Source of the DNA: DATAFF01 sp036265615
GTDB taxonomy: Bacteria; Pseudomonadota; Alphaproteobacteria; Rhizobiales; Aestuariivirgaceae
Reading direction: 5' to 3'
DNA length: 64,000 nucleotides
NCBI GenBank assembly: GCA_036265615.1
Contig: DATAOT010000038.1
Span: forward strand, 32,431-96,430
Of the stretch, positions 25,121 through 34,737 are shown piece after piece; position 1 is the first letter of the stretch; the number at the start of each line of letters is the position of its first letter. Under the pieces are notes generated by a model. The model worked only from the letters and a program-made list of their open reading frames with translations, did no database searches and was not told the origin of the DNA. The position numbers were made by a program, and so were the translations under genes.

Positions 25121-25976
25121 TCTCCCGCAGGCCGTTCTTGTACCAGTCGAGAATGTTGCGCCAGGCGACCACCCGGCCGGCCACGACGATCGCCGGGGTG
25201 GGCGGGCTCTCGGCGGCAAGGAATGTCGCGACCTCGCCAAGCGTCGTCACAGCGACGCTCTGATTGGGCAGCGTCGCATTGGAGATGAAAGTCAGAGGCT
25301 CGGTCGGGTCCCGGCCGCCGGCGATCAGCGCATGGGCGATATCGGGGGCGTTCTTCACCGCCATGTACATGACGATGACCGGCGAGGCGGTGGCGAGCGC
25401 CTGCCAATCGACATTGGCGGGCATGCGTCCGGTCGCATCATGACCGGTGAGAAAAACGACCGAGTGATTGCTGTCGCGGTGGGTGGCAGGGATGCCGGCA
25501 TAGGCGAGGCCGCCGATGCCGGCGGTGATGCCGGGAACGATGCGGAAAGGCACGCCTGCCCTGGCAAGGGCCTGGCATTCCTCGCCGCCCCGCCCGAACA
25601 TGAAGGGATCGCCCCCCTTGAGGCGCAGCACCCGCCGCTTGGAGCGGGCAAGCTCGATCAGCCGCACCGAGATGTCGCGCTGATCGGGGGAGGGCTTGCC
25701 GCCGCGCTTGCCGGCATATTCGAGCTCGGCACCTGGCCGGACCCAGCGCAGGATGTCGGCATTGACCAGGGCGTCGTAGACGACGGCATCAGCGCGCTGC
25801 ATGGCATGATAAGCGAGCAGCGATAGAAGCCCGGGCGCCCCTGGACCGGCTCCGACGAGCCACACGGTTCCGGGCTCGAATTCGGGAAAAGCCTCGGCGT
25901 CGAGCCGGGCGAAGCCGGACGGCTCGTCGCCCTCATGGATCCAGCCCTTCAGGGGCCTTCCGGGACCCGATGGCAT
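25107..25976 (-). CDS. cobA: Uroporphyrinogen-III C-methyltransferase
   Basis: SUMT: methylates uroporphyrinogen III at C2 and C7 to precorrin-2, the entry to cobalamin and siroheme. 289 residues, single-domain, without the CysG oxidase part. Tetrapyrrole methylase motifs are VWLVGAGPGAPGLLSL, DAVVYDALV, GKRGGKP, RLKGGDPFMFGRGGEE, VVPGITAGIGGLAYAGIP and THRD. The start is at ATG 25976, divergent from cbiD with a 44-base gap. First gene of the minus-strand cob operon. An N-terminal extension of about 35 residues precedes the methylase core. Confidence 0.95.
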   Translation of the reverse strand: MPSGPGRPLKGWIHEGDEPSGFARLDAEAFPEFEPGTVWLVGAGPGAPGLLSLLAYHAMQRADAVVYDALVNADILRWVRPGAELEYAGKRGGKPSPDQRDISVRLIELARSKRRVLRLKGGDPFMFGRGGEECQALARAGVPFRIVPGITAGIGGLAYAGIPATHRDSNHSVVFLTGHDATGRMPANVDWQALATASPVIVMYMAVKNAPDIAHALIAGGRDPTEPLTFISNATLPNQSVAVTTLGEVATFLAAESPPTPAIVVAGRVVAWRNILDWYKNGLRENAVG

Positions 25977-26020
25977 TCCGCGCTCCTCGCCTGCTCAAAC
26001 CCTTTCGAGTATACCGGGCC

Positions 26021-27112
26021 ATGGGTCGCACAACCATGGCCAAACAGCAGCTTAGACGCGGCTGGACGACCGGCGCATGCGCCACGGCGGCAGTCAAGGC
26101 CGCCTATACGGCATTGCTGACCGGCCGCTTCCCTGACCCCGTCGTCATCACGCTGCCGGGCGGCGAGACGCCGGCATTTGCGCTGGCGCTCGAGGGGAAG
26201 GGCGAGGACTGGGCCGAGGCCGGCATCATCAAGGATGCCGGCGATGACCCTGACGTTACGCATGGCGCGATGATCGTTGCCTGCGTGCGGCGTGCCGGTG
26301 CGGGCGCCGGCGTGCGCTTCCTGGCCGGGGCCGGGGTTGGGACCGTCACCCGGCCGGGCCTGCCGGTGAAGGTCGGCGAGCCGGCGATCAATCCGGTGCC
26401 GCGGCAAATGATGCGGCAGGTGGTGGAGGCTTTGGCGCAGGCGCATGGCGAGACCGGCGATGTCGAGATCGAGATCGCCGTTCCCGGCGGCGAGGCGCTC
26501 GCCGCCAAGACCTGGAACCCGCGCCTCGGCATCAAGGGCGGCCTGTCGATTCTCGGCACCACGGGAATCGTCAAGCCGTTCTCCTGCGCCGCATGGATCG
26601 CCTCGATCCATCGCGGGATCGATGTGGCGCGGGCTGCCGGGTTCACTCATATCGCCGGTGCGACCGGCTCGACCTCGGAGGCGGCGCTGCAGGCCCTTTA
26701 CCGGCTGCCGCTCGAGGCGCTGATCGACATGGGCGACTTCGTGGGCGGCATGCTGAAATACCTCCGCGCGCATCCGGTGCCGCGGGTGACCGTGGCCGGC
26801 GGCTTCGGCAAGATCACCAAAATGGCGCAGGGCGCCATGGACCTGCATTCGGGAAGGAGCCAGGTCGACTTCGACTGGCTCGCAGCGCGGGTGGCAGCAC
26901 TCGGAGGCGATGACGGCGCGGCCGAGCAGGTGCGCCGGGCCAATACCGCGATGGAGGCCGAGACGGTGGCGCGGGCCCTCAGACTGCCGCTTGCCGAGAC
27001 GGTGGCGCGGTCGGCGCAGGAGGCGGGTCTTGCCATGCTGCGTGGCGCCGACGTGGCGCTGGACATCGTGGTGGTCGACAGAAGCGGCCACGTGATCGGC
27101 CATGCCGGGTGA
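26021..27112 (+). CDS. cbiD: Cobalt-precorrin-5B C1-methyltransferase
   Basis: CbiD methylates the corrin ring at C1. About 363 residues. Visible signatures are RRGWTTGACATAAVKAAY at the N-terminus, GITTV-like VGTVTRPGLP, KVGEPAINPVPRQMM, NPRLGIKGGLSILGTTGIVKP and MGDFVGGMLKYLRAHPV. ATG 26021 or 26036 are both possible; the frame also opens at 25970, overlapping cobA. CbiD was first defined in the anaerobic route, but here it stands with cobN/cobO/cobK of the aerobic route. The gene ends 11 bases inside cobK. Confidence 0.93.
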   Translation: MGRTTMAKQQLRRGWTTGACATAAVKAAYTALLTGRFPDPVVITLPGGETPAFALALEGKGEDWAEAGIIKDAGDDPDVTHGAMIVACVRRAGAGAGVRFLAGAGVGTVTRPGLPVKVGEPAINPVPRQMMRQVVEALAQAHGETGDVEIEIAVPGGEALAAKTWNPRLGIKGGLSILGTTGIVKPFSCAAWIASIHRGIDVARAAGFTHIAGATGSTSEAALQALYRLPLEALIDMGDFVGGMLKYLRAHPVPRVTVAGGFGKITKMAQGAMDLHSGRSQVDFDWLAARVAALGGDDGAAEQVRRANTAMEAETVARALRLPLAETVARSAQEAGLAMLRGADVALDIVVVDRSGHVIGHAG

Positions 27113-27851
27113 GCGGGTGCTGATCATCGGGGGGACGCGCGACGGCCGGCTGCTCGCCGACGCGTTGATTGCGGCAGGATTCGAACCCGTGACATCGATG
27201 GCAGGCGTCACCGAGGCGCCACTGCTGCCTGCCGGGGCAGTGCGCATCGGCAGCTTCGGGGGTGCGGAGGGCCTTGCGGCCTATGTTGGCGAGGCGAACA
27301 TCCGAGCCATCATCGATGCGGCGCATCCCTTCGCGCTGCGCATCTCCAGCAATTCGGCGCGCGCCGCCGCAATCGCCGGCGTGCCGCGTCTTCATTTCGA
27401 TCGCCCGCCATGGTCGCCCGGACCCCGGGATCGCTGGACACTGGTCAAGGATGCAGCCGAAGCGGCAGCACGGCTCATGCCGGAATCGCGGGTGCTCCTT
27501 ACCATCGGTGCGCGAGGAATGGCGGAATTTTTCCGCCGCCCGGATCTGACGGGCATCGTCCGGACGATCGAGAGGCCGGCGACGGCAATCCCCGGTGGCT
27601 GGAGGCTGCTGCAGGCCCGGCCACCTTTTGCGCTGGAAGACGAGATCGCCCTCATGACGGCGGGGTCAGTGACAGTGCTGGTGACCAAGAACTCCGGCGG
27701 CCCGGGCGACGCCAAGCTTGCGGCAGCGCGCAAGCTCGGGCTGCCGGTGGTGATGATTGCCCGGCCGGAGAAGCCGGAGGGGGCGCGTGCATCCTCGATC
27801 GAAGAGGCGGTCGCCTGGCTGCGGCGGGCGGTAGGCAAGAGCGAAGCTTGA
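27102..27851 (+). CDS. cobK: Precorrin-6A reductase
   Basis: NADPH-dependent reduction of precorrin-6A to precorrin-6B. 249 residues of the CobK/CbiJ family. The N-terminal dinucleotide-binding start is VLIIGGTRDGRLLADAL, followed by IIDAAHPFALRISSNSARA, FDRPPW, LLTIGARGMAEFF and LVTKNSGGPGDAKLAAA. It overlaps cbiD by 11 bases, so they form a two-gene operon. The stop codon at 27849 lies within the -35 element of the following toxin-antitoxin promoter. Confidence 0.95.
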   Translation: MPGERVLIIGGTRDGRLLADALIAAGFEPVTSMAGVTEAPLLPAGAVRIGSFGGAEGLAAYVGEANIRAIIDAAHPFALRISSNSARAAAIAGVPRLHFDRPPWSPGPRDRWTLVKDAAEAAARLMPESRVLLTIGARGMAEFFRRPDLTGIVRTIERPATAIPGGWRLLQARPPFALEDEIALMTAGSVTVLVTKNSGGPGDAKLAAARKLGLPVVMIARPEKPEGARASSIEEAVAWLRRAVGKSEA

Positions 27852-27891
27852 CTTTCGCACCTCGTGGATATACATTTGGCCGATGTATATC
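27848..27891 (+). promoter_or_regulatory. Promoter and operator of the VapBC-like pair
   Basis: A -35 TTGACT at 27848-27853 and a -10-like TACATT at 27871-27876 are spaced by 17 bases. A perfect inverted repeat, GATATACAT (27867-27875) and ATGTATATC (27883-27891) with a 7-base spacer, overlaps the -10. This is a natural operator for autoregulation by an AbrB-type antitoxin. Confidence 0.7.
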
Positions 27892-27907
27892 TACCAGGAG
27901 ACAGGAC

Positions 27908-28138
27908 ATGCAGGTTGGCAAATGGGGGAACAGTCTCGCTGTCCGTCTTCCGGCCGTCGTTGTGGAAATGCTCAAACTGGAAGAGGGTGACGAGATCGAG
28001 ATTCACGTTCTCGGTGCCCGCCAGTTCGGGGTTGCACGGAAAGCTGGACGTGAAGAGCTATTGAAGCGTCTTCGCCAATTTCGCGGCCGTCTTCCTGCGG
28101 ATTTCAAATTCGATCGCGACGATGCAAATGCCCGGTAG
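27908..28138 (+). CDS. AbrB/MazE-like antitoxin
   Basis: A 76-residue protein with an N-terminal swapped-hairpin AbrB DNA-binding domain (MQVGKWGNSLAVRLPAVVVE, then LEEGDEIEIHVL) and a charged C-terminal tail expected to wrap a toxin. AGGAG precedes ATG 27908. Its last 17 bases overlap the PIN-domain toxin gene. It should bind the inverted repeat in its own promoter. The pair is inserted between cobK and an ABC exporter and looks less GC-rich than the cob genes, consistent with horizontal acquisition. Confidence 0.87.
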   Translation: MQVGKWGNSLAVRLPAVVVEMLKLEEGDEIEIHVLGARQFGVARKAGREELLKRLRQFRGRLPADFKFDRDDANAR

Positions 28139-28538
28139 CTTTTTCGACACGAACGTCCTCGTGTACATTGCCGGAAACGATCAAGCAAAAGCCGATCGTG
28201 CCGAGGCTGCGCTGGCGCGCGGCGGCGCGATCAGCGTGCAGGTGCTCAACGAACTCGCCAATGTGGCCCGCCGGAAGATCGGAATGTCCTGGGCCGATAC
28301 TCATGCGTTTCTGGAAGCCATCCGCGGGCTGCTTACGGTCCACCCACTGTCGGTCGAAGTGCATGAGACGGCATTGGATGTGGCCGAGCGATATGGCTTT
28401 TCCATTTATGACGCGCTGATAGCTGCTTCGGCCCTTCATGCAGGCTGCGACACGTTATGGTCCGAGGATTTGCAGCATGGCATGACTCTCGAGCACTGCC
28501 TGCGCATCGTAAATCCCTTCCGTGTTTCGCAGCTTTAA
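28122..28538 (+). CDS. PIN-domain toxin (VapC-like RNase)
   Basis: A 138-residue PIN nuclease predicted to cleave RNA unless bound by the upstream antitoxin. The four acidic PIN positions appear intact: Asp9 (FFDTNVLVYI), Glu44 (VLNELANVARRK), Asp97 (SIYDALIAA) and Asp116 (TLWSEDLQHG). The start could be ATG 28122 or ATG 28128. It overlaps the antitoxin gene and converges on the ABC exporter gene with a 4-base overlap. The target RNA cannot be predicted. Confidence 0.88.
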   Translation: MQMPGSFFDTNVLVYIAGNDQAKADRAEAALARGGAISVQVLNELANVARRKIGMSWADTHAFLEAIRGLLTVHPLSVEVHETALDVAERYGFSIYDALIAASALHAGCDTLWSEDLQHGMTLEHCLRIVNPFRVSQL

Positions 28539-30244
28539 TGCACCGTGACGGAGGGCTCGACATGATCGACCTTGCCGTCATGCACGCGGTAGACCCGGCT
28601 GGCGATCCGGATCCAGGCGGGGCGGTGGGTAATCGCCACCACCGTGTAGGTATGACTGAGGTCGGTGATGTTGCGGCAGATCGCAGACTCGGTCTCCTCG
28701 TCGAGCGCGCTCGTCACCTCATCGAGGATGAGAAGGCGCGGCTTGAGCACCAAGGCGCGGGCCAGCGAGATCCGCTGGCGCTGACCGCCGGACAGCTTCA
28801 TGCCCATCTGCCCGACATCGGTGTCGAGCTGCTGGGGCAGCGACATGACGAAATCAAAGGCGCCGGCCTCCTTGAGCGCCCTGACGGCATCATCGCGCGA
28901 CAGCTGCTTGTCGCCCATGCAGATGTTCTCGTAGATCGAGCCCTGGAGAAGCGTGAGCTCCTGGGGCACGTAACCGATGCCCTTGCGCCAGCTCTTGAGC
29001 GACAGTTCGGCGAGCGGCACGCCATCGACCAGAATGCGTCCCTGCTGCGGCTGGTGCAGCCCGACCAAGAGGTCGACGATGGTGGTCTTGCCGGCGCCGG
29101 AACGGCCGGTGAGGACCGTGACGGCGCGGGCCGGGATCTCCAGGGACACCGACTTCAGAACCTGGGCACGGTCGAAGTCGAAGCTGACCGACTCGAAGGC
29201 GATGGATCGATCGAGGGTGGCGACCTCGACGCCGGTGTCGTGTTCCTCCAGCTCGCGGGCGCGGGCGATCATCTTCATGCAGGAGCGATAGGCCTCGTGA
29301 TTCTCATCGAAGGTCTGGAGCGCATGCTGGAGACGCTTCACGCCGCGGATGATCTGGATGAAGATCAGGCCGAGCACCAGAAGCTCGGGCAGCGGGATGC
29401 GATAGACGACGGCGCCGAGATACAGGCCGCCGCAGATCACGAAGGAAACGAGAATGTCCTGGCCGTAGGCCATGGCATAGCCCATCACCTTGGTGCGGAC
29501 GAGCGAGCGCCGCATCTCCTTGATCTTCTTGGTGAACAGCTTCTCGTAGGAGCCCTGGCGCTGCATCGAGCGCAGGGCCTTCATGTTGCTGATCGTGTCC
29601 TGGGCGTGGCTGACCAGCTTGCTCGTGTGCTTCCAGTGGCTCTTGCTCGAGCGGCGCGATCTTGACAGCACCAGCATGAGCGGCGCGGTGACCAGGGCAA
29701 CGCCAAGGATGGCGGCGGCAAAGAAGGCGCTCGAGACCAGGAGCGCGATGCCGAAGGCGATCGCGATCTTGGTCATCTCGGTCACCGCGATGGCAGCGGA
29801 ATTGTAGGTCTCGGCAGCGGCATGGGCCTCGCCGGAGAGGGTATGCGACAGGGTGCCGGCGCTGCTGTCGGTGAAATAGCTCCAGCGCACCCGCAGCAGC
29901 GTGGTGAGCAGCAGCTGGCGGATGCGAGCGGCAACTTCGGCGACGGCGATTGCCACATAGCTCATGGCAGCAAATGCCAGAATCGAACGGATGGTGAGCG
30001 AGGCGAGCAGCAGCAGCAGGAGCGTGTCGAGGGCCGGGTTGATGCCAAGAATCGAGAACATCTTGCCGGTGAGGGCACCAAGCTTGGACGGCTTGCCGGC
30101 CGCCATGCCGCCCGCGATGGTCACCACCGGGATGACCATGCCGACGCTGAACAGCTCGAAGACGCCGGCAAACAGCAGGCATATGAGCACGGAGACCGGC
30201 TTGGCTCCGGGCGCTTTCAGAAAGATCGCGAAGACGTTCTTCAT
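28535..30244 (-). CDS. ABC exporter, fused permease and ATPase
   Basis: A half-transporter of 569 residues with a six-helix type IV permease domain (about 1-310) followed by an ATPase. Walker A is LTGRSGAGKTTIVDLL, the signature is KLSGGQRQRISLARAL, Walker B is RLLILDEVTSALDEE and the switch histidine is VAITHR. I start at ATG 30244 (MKNVFAIFLK); the longer frame lacks support. The permease resembles lipid or glycan exporters such as the MsbA/PglK group, so an oligosaccharide-lipid or peptide substrate is possible. It lies 166 bases downstream of cobO on the same strand but has no obvious cobalamin role. Confidence 0.85.
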   Translation of the reverse strand: MKNVFAIFLKAPGAKPVSVLICLLFAGVFELFSVGMVIPVVTIAGGMAAGKPSKLGALTGKMFSILGINPALDTLLLLLLASLTIRSILAFAAMSYVAIAVAEVAARIRQLLLTTLLRVRWSYFTDSSAGTLSHTLSGEAHAAAETYNSAAIAVTEMTKIAIAFGIALLVSSAFFAAAILGVALVTAPLMLVLSRSRRSSKSHWKHTSKLVSHAQDTISNMKALRSMQRQGSYEKLFTKKIKEMRRSLVRTKVMGYAMAYGQDILVSFVICGGLYLGAVVYRIPLPELLVLGLIFIQIIRGVKRLQHALQTFDENHEAYRSCMKMIARARELEEHDTGVEVATLDRSIAFESVSFDFDRAQVLKSVSLEIPARAVTVLTGRSGAGKTTIVDLLVGLHQPQQGRILVDGVPLAELSLKSWRKGIGYVPQELTLLQGSIYENICMGDKQLSRDDAVRALKEAGAFDFVMSLPQQLDTDVGQMGMKLSGGQRQRISLARALVLKPRLLILDEVTSALDEETESAICRNITDLSHTYTVVAITHRPAWIRIASRVYRVHDGKVDHVEPSVTVH

Positions 30245-30410
30245 TCGAAGGCGCTCGCTTTCAGCTGTGGCAGCGGTTTTTTGGAAATCGTCGCGGCGAA
30301 GTCTCCCCGGCGCAGCGTACATGCCGGCACGGGGCTTTTCCAGTTTTGGCGCGTGGCTATCCCGCAACAGAGCCTTCGAAAGGAGCGCCAATCTCTACTG
30401 CTGGTTGAAG

Positions 30411-31022
30411 TCAGAACTCCACCCCAGCCTGCGCCTTCACCCCGGAGCGGAAGGGGTGCTTGATCTCCGTCATCTCGGTGACGAGGTCGGCGAGCGCGAT
30501 GAGCTCCTCGCGGGCATTGCGGCCGGTCACCACGACGTGCTTGTCGGCCGGTTTCTTCCTCAACACCTCCAGCACTTCGTCGAGCGGCAGGTAATCGTAG
30601 CGGAGCACGATGTTGAGCTCGTCCAGCAGCACCATCCGATAGGACGGATCGGCGATCATGGCCTTGCTTTCCTCCCAGGCGGCCCGGGCGTGAGCGATAT
30701 CGCGGGTGCGGTCCTGCGTTTCCCAGGTGAAGCCCTCGCCCATTGCCCTGATGGTCACGAGCTCTGGGAACTTTTCGAGCACGGTGCGCTCGCCGGTCGC
30801 CCAGGAACCCTTGACGAACTGGATGACGCCGGCCCGCATGCCATGACCGATGCAGCGGAAGATCATGCCGAAGGCGGCGGTCGACTTGCCCTTGCCCTTG
30901 CCCGTGTGAACGATCAGCAACCCCTTCTCGATGGTCTTGCCGGCGATGATCTTGTCGCGCGCCGCCTTCTTCTTGCGCATCTTGTCGGCGTGTCGCGTGT
31001 TGAGGGCGGTCTCGTCGGTCAT
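30411..31022 (-). CDS. cobO: Cob(I)yrinic acid a,c-diamide adenosyltransferase
   Basis: Adds the 5'-deoxyadenosyl ligand to cobalt using ATP (BtuR/CobO family). 203 residues from ATG 31022, which overlaps the TGA of cobN (ATGA). The P-loop is IVHTGKGKGKSTAAFG, with RCIGHGMRAGVIQFVKG and the LLDELNIVLRYDYL segment, then VVTGRNAREELIALADLVTEM. The longer frame upstream lies inside cobN. Co-transcribed with cobN, as in Pseudomonas denitrificans-type clusters. Confidence 0.95.
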   Translation of the reverse strand: MTDETALNTRHADKMRKKKAARDKIIAGKTIEKGLLIVHTGKGKGKSTAAFGMIFRCIGHGMRAGVIQFVKGSWATGERTVLEKFPELVTIRAMGEGFTWETQDRTRDIAHARAAWEESKAMIADPSYRMVLLDELNIVLRYDYLPLDEVLEVLRKKPADKHVVVTGRNAREELIALADLVTEMTEIKHPFRSGVKAQAGVEF

Positions 31023-34000
31023 GCCGCGGTCTCCTTCCTGAGATGCTGCAGATCGCGCCATGCCGAGTTCGACCGCGGCGACCACAGTCCGCGCTCCACC
31101 GCTTCGGCGAAGCGGGCGGCGATCTCGGCAAGGGCTGCAGGATTGTTGTCGGCGAGAAAGGCGCGGACATCGCCGGCGCCGAGATAGGCGTCATAGGCGA
31201 GATCGAAATGATGGCTCTGCACCGCGCCGGTGGTGGCGGCAAAGGCGAACATGTAGTCGACCGTGGCGGCGATCTCGAAGGCGCCCTTGTAGCCGTGGCG
31301 CATCATCCCGGCGATCCATTTCGGATTGACGACGCGGGCCCGCATCACCCGGGCGATCTCCTCCTCGAGCGTGCGCGGCAGCGGGCGCTCGGGGCGGGAG
31401 TGATCGTTGTGCCAGACCACCGGCCGGACGCCCGCGACATGCTCGACAGCCACCGTCATGCCGCCCTCGAACTGGTAGTAGTCGTCGGAGTCGAGAAGAT
31501 CATGTTCGCGATTGTCCTGATTGTGAACGACCGCCTCGATCGCCGACAGGCGGCGACGAAACATCGTCTCGCTCGCCTCGCCATGGCTGTCCGAGCCATA
31601 GGCATGCGAGCCCCAGGCGAGATAGGCGCGGGCCAGATCGGCCTTGTCCTGCCACAAGCGCTCATCGATCAGTGCCTGAAGGCCGGCGCCATAGGTGCCC
31701 GGCTTCGAGCTGAAAATGCGGTGAGCGGCGAGGCGGCGGGCATCGTCGACGGCGAGCCCGGACTGCAACAGCATGGCCGCATCCTCGTGCATCCGCTTTC
31801 TCACCGGATTGTCGGCCACGTCCTCGTCGAGATCGCCAACGGCGCGGGCGACCTTGTCGAAAAGCGCGATCTGCAGCGGAAAGGCATCGCGGAAGAAGCC
31901 GGAGATGCGCAAGGTCACATCGATCCGGGGGCGGCCAAGCTCCGCAAGCGTCAAGATCTCGAAGCCGGTGACACGGCCGGTTCCGGGCTCCCATTGCGGC
32001 CTGGCGCCGAGCAGGGCCAGCGCCTGGGCGATGTCGTCGCCGCCGGTCCGCATGTTCGAGGTGCCCCAGACGGAGAGCCCGATGGCGGTCGGATAGCGTC
32101 CATGGTCCTGGAAATGCCGGGCGAGCATCGCCTCGGCCGAGCGGCGGCCGAGGTCGAAGGCGGTCGGGGTCGGGACGGCGCGATTGTCCAGCGAATAGAA
32201 ATTGCGCCCCGTCGGGAGGACATCCAGGCGCCCGCGGCTTGGCGCGCCGGCAGGCCCGGGGGCGACAAACCGGCCGGCGAGACCGTCGAGCACGGCGGCG
32301 ATCTCGCGGCCGCCGCAGGCCCGCACAGCAGGCCGGATCTCGGTCTCGATCGAGGCTTTCACGGCAGCGCTGGCCGGCCCTGGCGGGGCGGCGCTGCCGG
32401 CGACGACGCCGGCGGCCAGGAGCTCGAGCCGTTCCACGGTATCGCCCAGCGAGCGCCACGCAGCGGCATCGATGCCGGCAAGGAGGGGAGGGCGGGTGCC
32501 CTCCCATGGCTCGCTCAGGTCGGCCGCGAGCGGATCGAAAGCGAGGTCGAGGTCCTGGGCGAGGGCGCGAAGCAGCGAGGCGTCGCCGGTCAGTCCCTGG
32601 CGGCGCGGCAGCCGTGACAGCGCCACCAGGAGATCGGTCTCGAGACGGCCCTCGGGGCTCGAGCCGAGGATGTGCAGGCCATCGCGGATCTGGCTCTCCT
32701 TGACGTCGCAAAGCCAAGCGTCGAGGCGGGCGAGCGCGGCGTCATCGGCAATGATGTCGGCGACTGCTGCATCACGATCGATGCCGCTCGACTGGACAAG
32801 CTCGGCGATCCGGCTGCGGATGGATTTCTGGCGCCGCGCGTCGATGCCGGCGGCCTGGGCATATTCGTCGATCAGGGATTCGAGCTCGCGCAGCGGTCCA
32901 TAAGATTCGGCCCGGCTCAGCGGCGGCGTGAGATGGTCGATGATCACCGCCGCGGTGCGGCGCTTGGCCTGGGTGCCCTCGCCCGGATCGTTGACGATGA
33001 AGGGATAAAGCTGGGGAACGGGACCGAGCGCGATGTCGGGCCAGCACGCGTCCGACAGCGCCGTGGCCTTGCCGGGCAGCCATTCGACATTGCCGTGCTT
33101 GCCATTGTGGATGACGGCATGGGCGCCGAACACCTCTCTCAGCCAGAGATAGAAGGCGAGGTAGCCGTGCGGCGGCACCAGGCCCGAGTCATGATAGGTG
33201 CTCTTGGGATCGATGTTGTAGCCGCGCGCCGGCTGGATGCCGATGGCGACATGACCGAAGAGGCGGACCGGCAGCCGGAACGCGCCGCGACGGCAGAAGG
33301 GGTCCTCGTCGACCTCGCCCCAGCGGGAGAGAAGCGCCTGACGCGCCGTCGACGGAAGCCGGTCGAAAAAGGACCGGTAGGCCGCGACCGGAAGAAGCGC
33401 CTCGGTCGGTGCATCGGCGTTCACACCGCTGTTGGTCGGTCCGCGCATGAGCTCGGCGATGAGCTCGTTGCCATGACGGGGCCGAGCATCGACGCGGTAG
33501 CCGGCGGCGGCGAGCGCGTCGAGAATGGCGACGGTGCTGGCCGGCGTGTCATAGCCGACGCCATTGGCGATGCGGCCGTCGCGGTTGGGATAGTTCGCCA
33601 GCACGATGGCGATGCGGCGCCTGGCGGGATGCAACCGGCGCAGCCCCACCCACCCGGCGGCCAGCTCGGCGATGCGCTCGATGCGCGTTTCCTCGGGCCG
33701 ATAGGACATGATGGAGCATTCGGTCTCGGCGTGCCACTCGCCCGCCTCCTTGAAGGATGCAGCCGAGGTGATGATGCGGCCGTCGAGCTCGGGCAGAACC
33801 ACATTCATGGCCAGATCGCGGGGGGACAGACCTTGGCTGCTTGCCGACCACGCCGCTGCGCTGCTGCCCGAAAATATGACCTGAAGCACCGGGCAGTCGA
33901 AATCGGCCAGGGGATTGCCGTCACCCTCGCCATCGAAGCGGCCGGCAGCGAAGGCCGTCGCATTCAGGATGACGGCCGGCGGATTGCGCTCCAGCGTCGA

Positions 34001-34723
34001 TTTGAGAAATTTGGCACTCTCGTCATCCTTGAGGCTGGCGATGAAGATTGGAAATGGCTGCAGCCCGCGGGTCGCCAATGCCGAGGCGAGCCGGTCGACC
34101 GGCGCGGTGAGCCCGCCTTCGATCAGCGCCCGGTAGAACAGGATTGCCGCAATCGGGGCATCCGCGTCCTGCCGATCCCGCAATCCGTAAACTCCGGCAT
34201 GGGGCAGGGTAACTGGCGGCGGGGTTGCAGCGGCGCTTCCCAAGAGCTCGGCGCAATAGCGCAGGAAATTGGCGGCGTTGTCGGATCCCCCTTCGGCCAG
34301 ATAGCGATGGAGCCGCTGACACGCCGCGGGCGGTATGGTGGAGAGCGCGGCGAGAGCCGGATCGGGGTCGCGACCCCCGGGCAGGAGCGCGAGCTTGAGC
34401 GGGCGGCGCTGAGCCATCGCCACCAGTTCGTCCACTCCGTAGGTCCAATAACCGCGGCCGCCCAGCAGGCGCACGACCACGAGCTTCGAAGTCGCGGCGG
34501 TGCGCTCGATCCAGCTGTCGACCGACAGGTGATGGCCGAGCGCCATGAGATTGGCGAGGCGCAGCGACGGCTTCGGTGGGGACAGCCGGTCGAAGGCGCG
34601 GGCCAGCAGCGCCAGCTCGGAATCGGCGGCCGACAGCACGATGCAATCGGCCGGGCGCTGGCCGAGATCGATGGCCTCGCCCGAGCCGTCGAGGGTCTCA
34701 GACTGTCGCGCGAGAAGATGCAC
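31019..34723 (-). CDS. cobN: Cobaltochelatase subunit CobN
   Basis: Large subunit of the ATP-dependent aerobic cobaltochelatase; with CobS and CobT it inserts Co2+ into hydrogenobyrinic acid a,c-diamide. 1234 residues, normal for the family. Motifs include PARGYNIDPKSTYHDS, VIHNGKHGNVEWLPGK, AVIIDHLTPPLSRAESYGPL, SVWGTSNMRTGGDDIAQAL, RISGFFRDAFPLQIALFD and SDDYYQFEGGM. I start at GTG 34723 because GGGGAGGG precedes it. The longer open frame to 34846 merely translates repeat copy C. The partner genes cobS and cobT are not in this window. Confidence 0.95.
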   Translation of the reverse strand: MHLLARQSETLDGSGEAIDLGQRPADCIVLSAADSELALLARAFDRLSPPKPSLRLANLMALGHHLSVDSWIERTAATSKLVVVRLLGGRGYWTYGVDELVAMAQRRPLKLALLPGGRDPDPALAALSTIPPAACQRLHRYLAEGGSDNAANFLRYCAELLGSAAATPPPVTLPHAGVYGLRDRQDADAPIAAILFYRALIEGGLTAPVDRLASALATRGLQPFPIFIASLKDDESAKFLKSTLERNPPAVILNATAFAAGRFDGEGDGNPLADFDCPVLQVIFSGSSAAAWSASSQGLSPRDLAMNVVLPELDGRIITSAASFKEAGEWHAETECSIMSYRPEETRIERIAELAAGWVGLRRLHPARRRIAIVLANYPNRDGRIANGVGYDTPASTVAILDALAAAGYRVDARPRHGNELIAELMRGPTNSGVNADAPTEALLPVAAYRSFFDRLPSTARQALLSRWGEVDEDPFCRRGAFRLPVRLFGHVAIGIQPARGYNIDPKSTYHDSGLVPPHGYLAFYLWLREVFGAHAVIHNGKHGNVEWLPGKATALSDACWPDIALGPVPQLYPFIVNDPGEGTQAKRRTAAVIIDHLTPPLSRAESYGPLRELESLIDEYAQAAGIDARRQKSIRSRIAELVQSSGIDRDAAVADIIADDAALARLDAWLCDVKESQIRDGLHILGSSPEGRLETDLLVALSRLPRRQGLTGDASLLRALAQDLDLAFDPLAADLSEPWEGTRPPLLAGIDAAAWRSLGDTVERLELLAAGVVAGSAAPPGPASAAVKASIETEIRPAVRACGGREIAAVLDGLAGRFVAPGPAGAPSRGRLDVLPTGRNFYSLDNRAVPTPTAFDLGRRSAEAMLARHFQDHGRYPTAIGLSVWGTSNMRTGGDDIAQALALLGARPQWEPGTGRVTGFEILTLAELGRPRIDVTLRISGFFRDAFPLQIALFDKVARAVGDLDEDVADNPVRKRMHEDAAMLLQSGLAVDDARRLAAHRIFSSKPGTYGAGLQALIDERLWQDKADLARAYLAWGSHAYGSDSHGEASETMFRRRLSAIEAVVHNQDNREHDLLDSDDYYQFEGGMTVAVEHVAGVRPVVWHNDHSRPERPLPRTLEEEIARVMRARVVNPKWIAGMMRHGYKGAFEIAATVDYMFAFAATTGAVQSHHFDLAYDAYLGAGDVRAFLADNNPAALAEIAARFAEAVERGLWSPRSNSAWRDLQHLRKETAA

Positions 34724-34737
34724 GGCGTGAATCCCTC

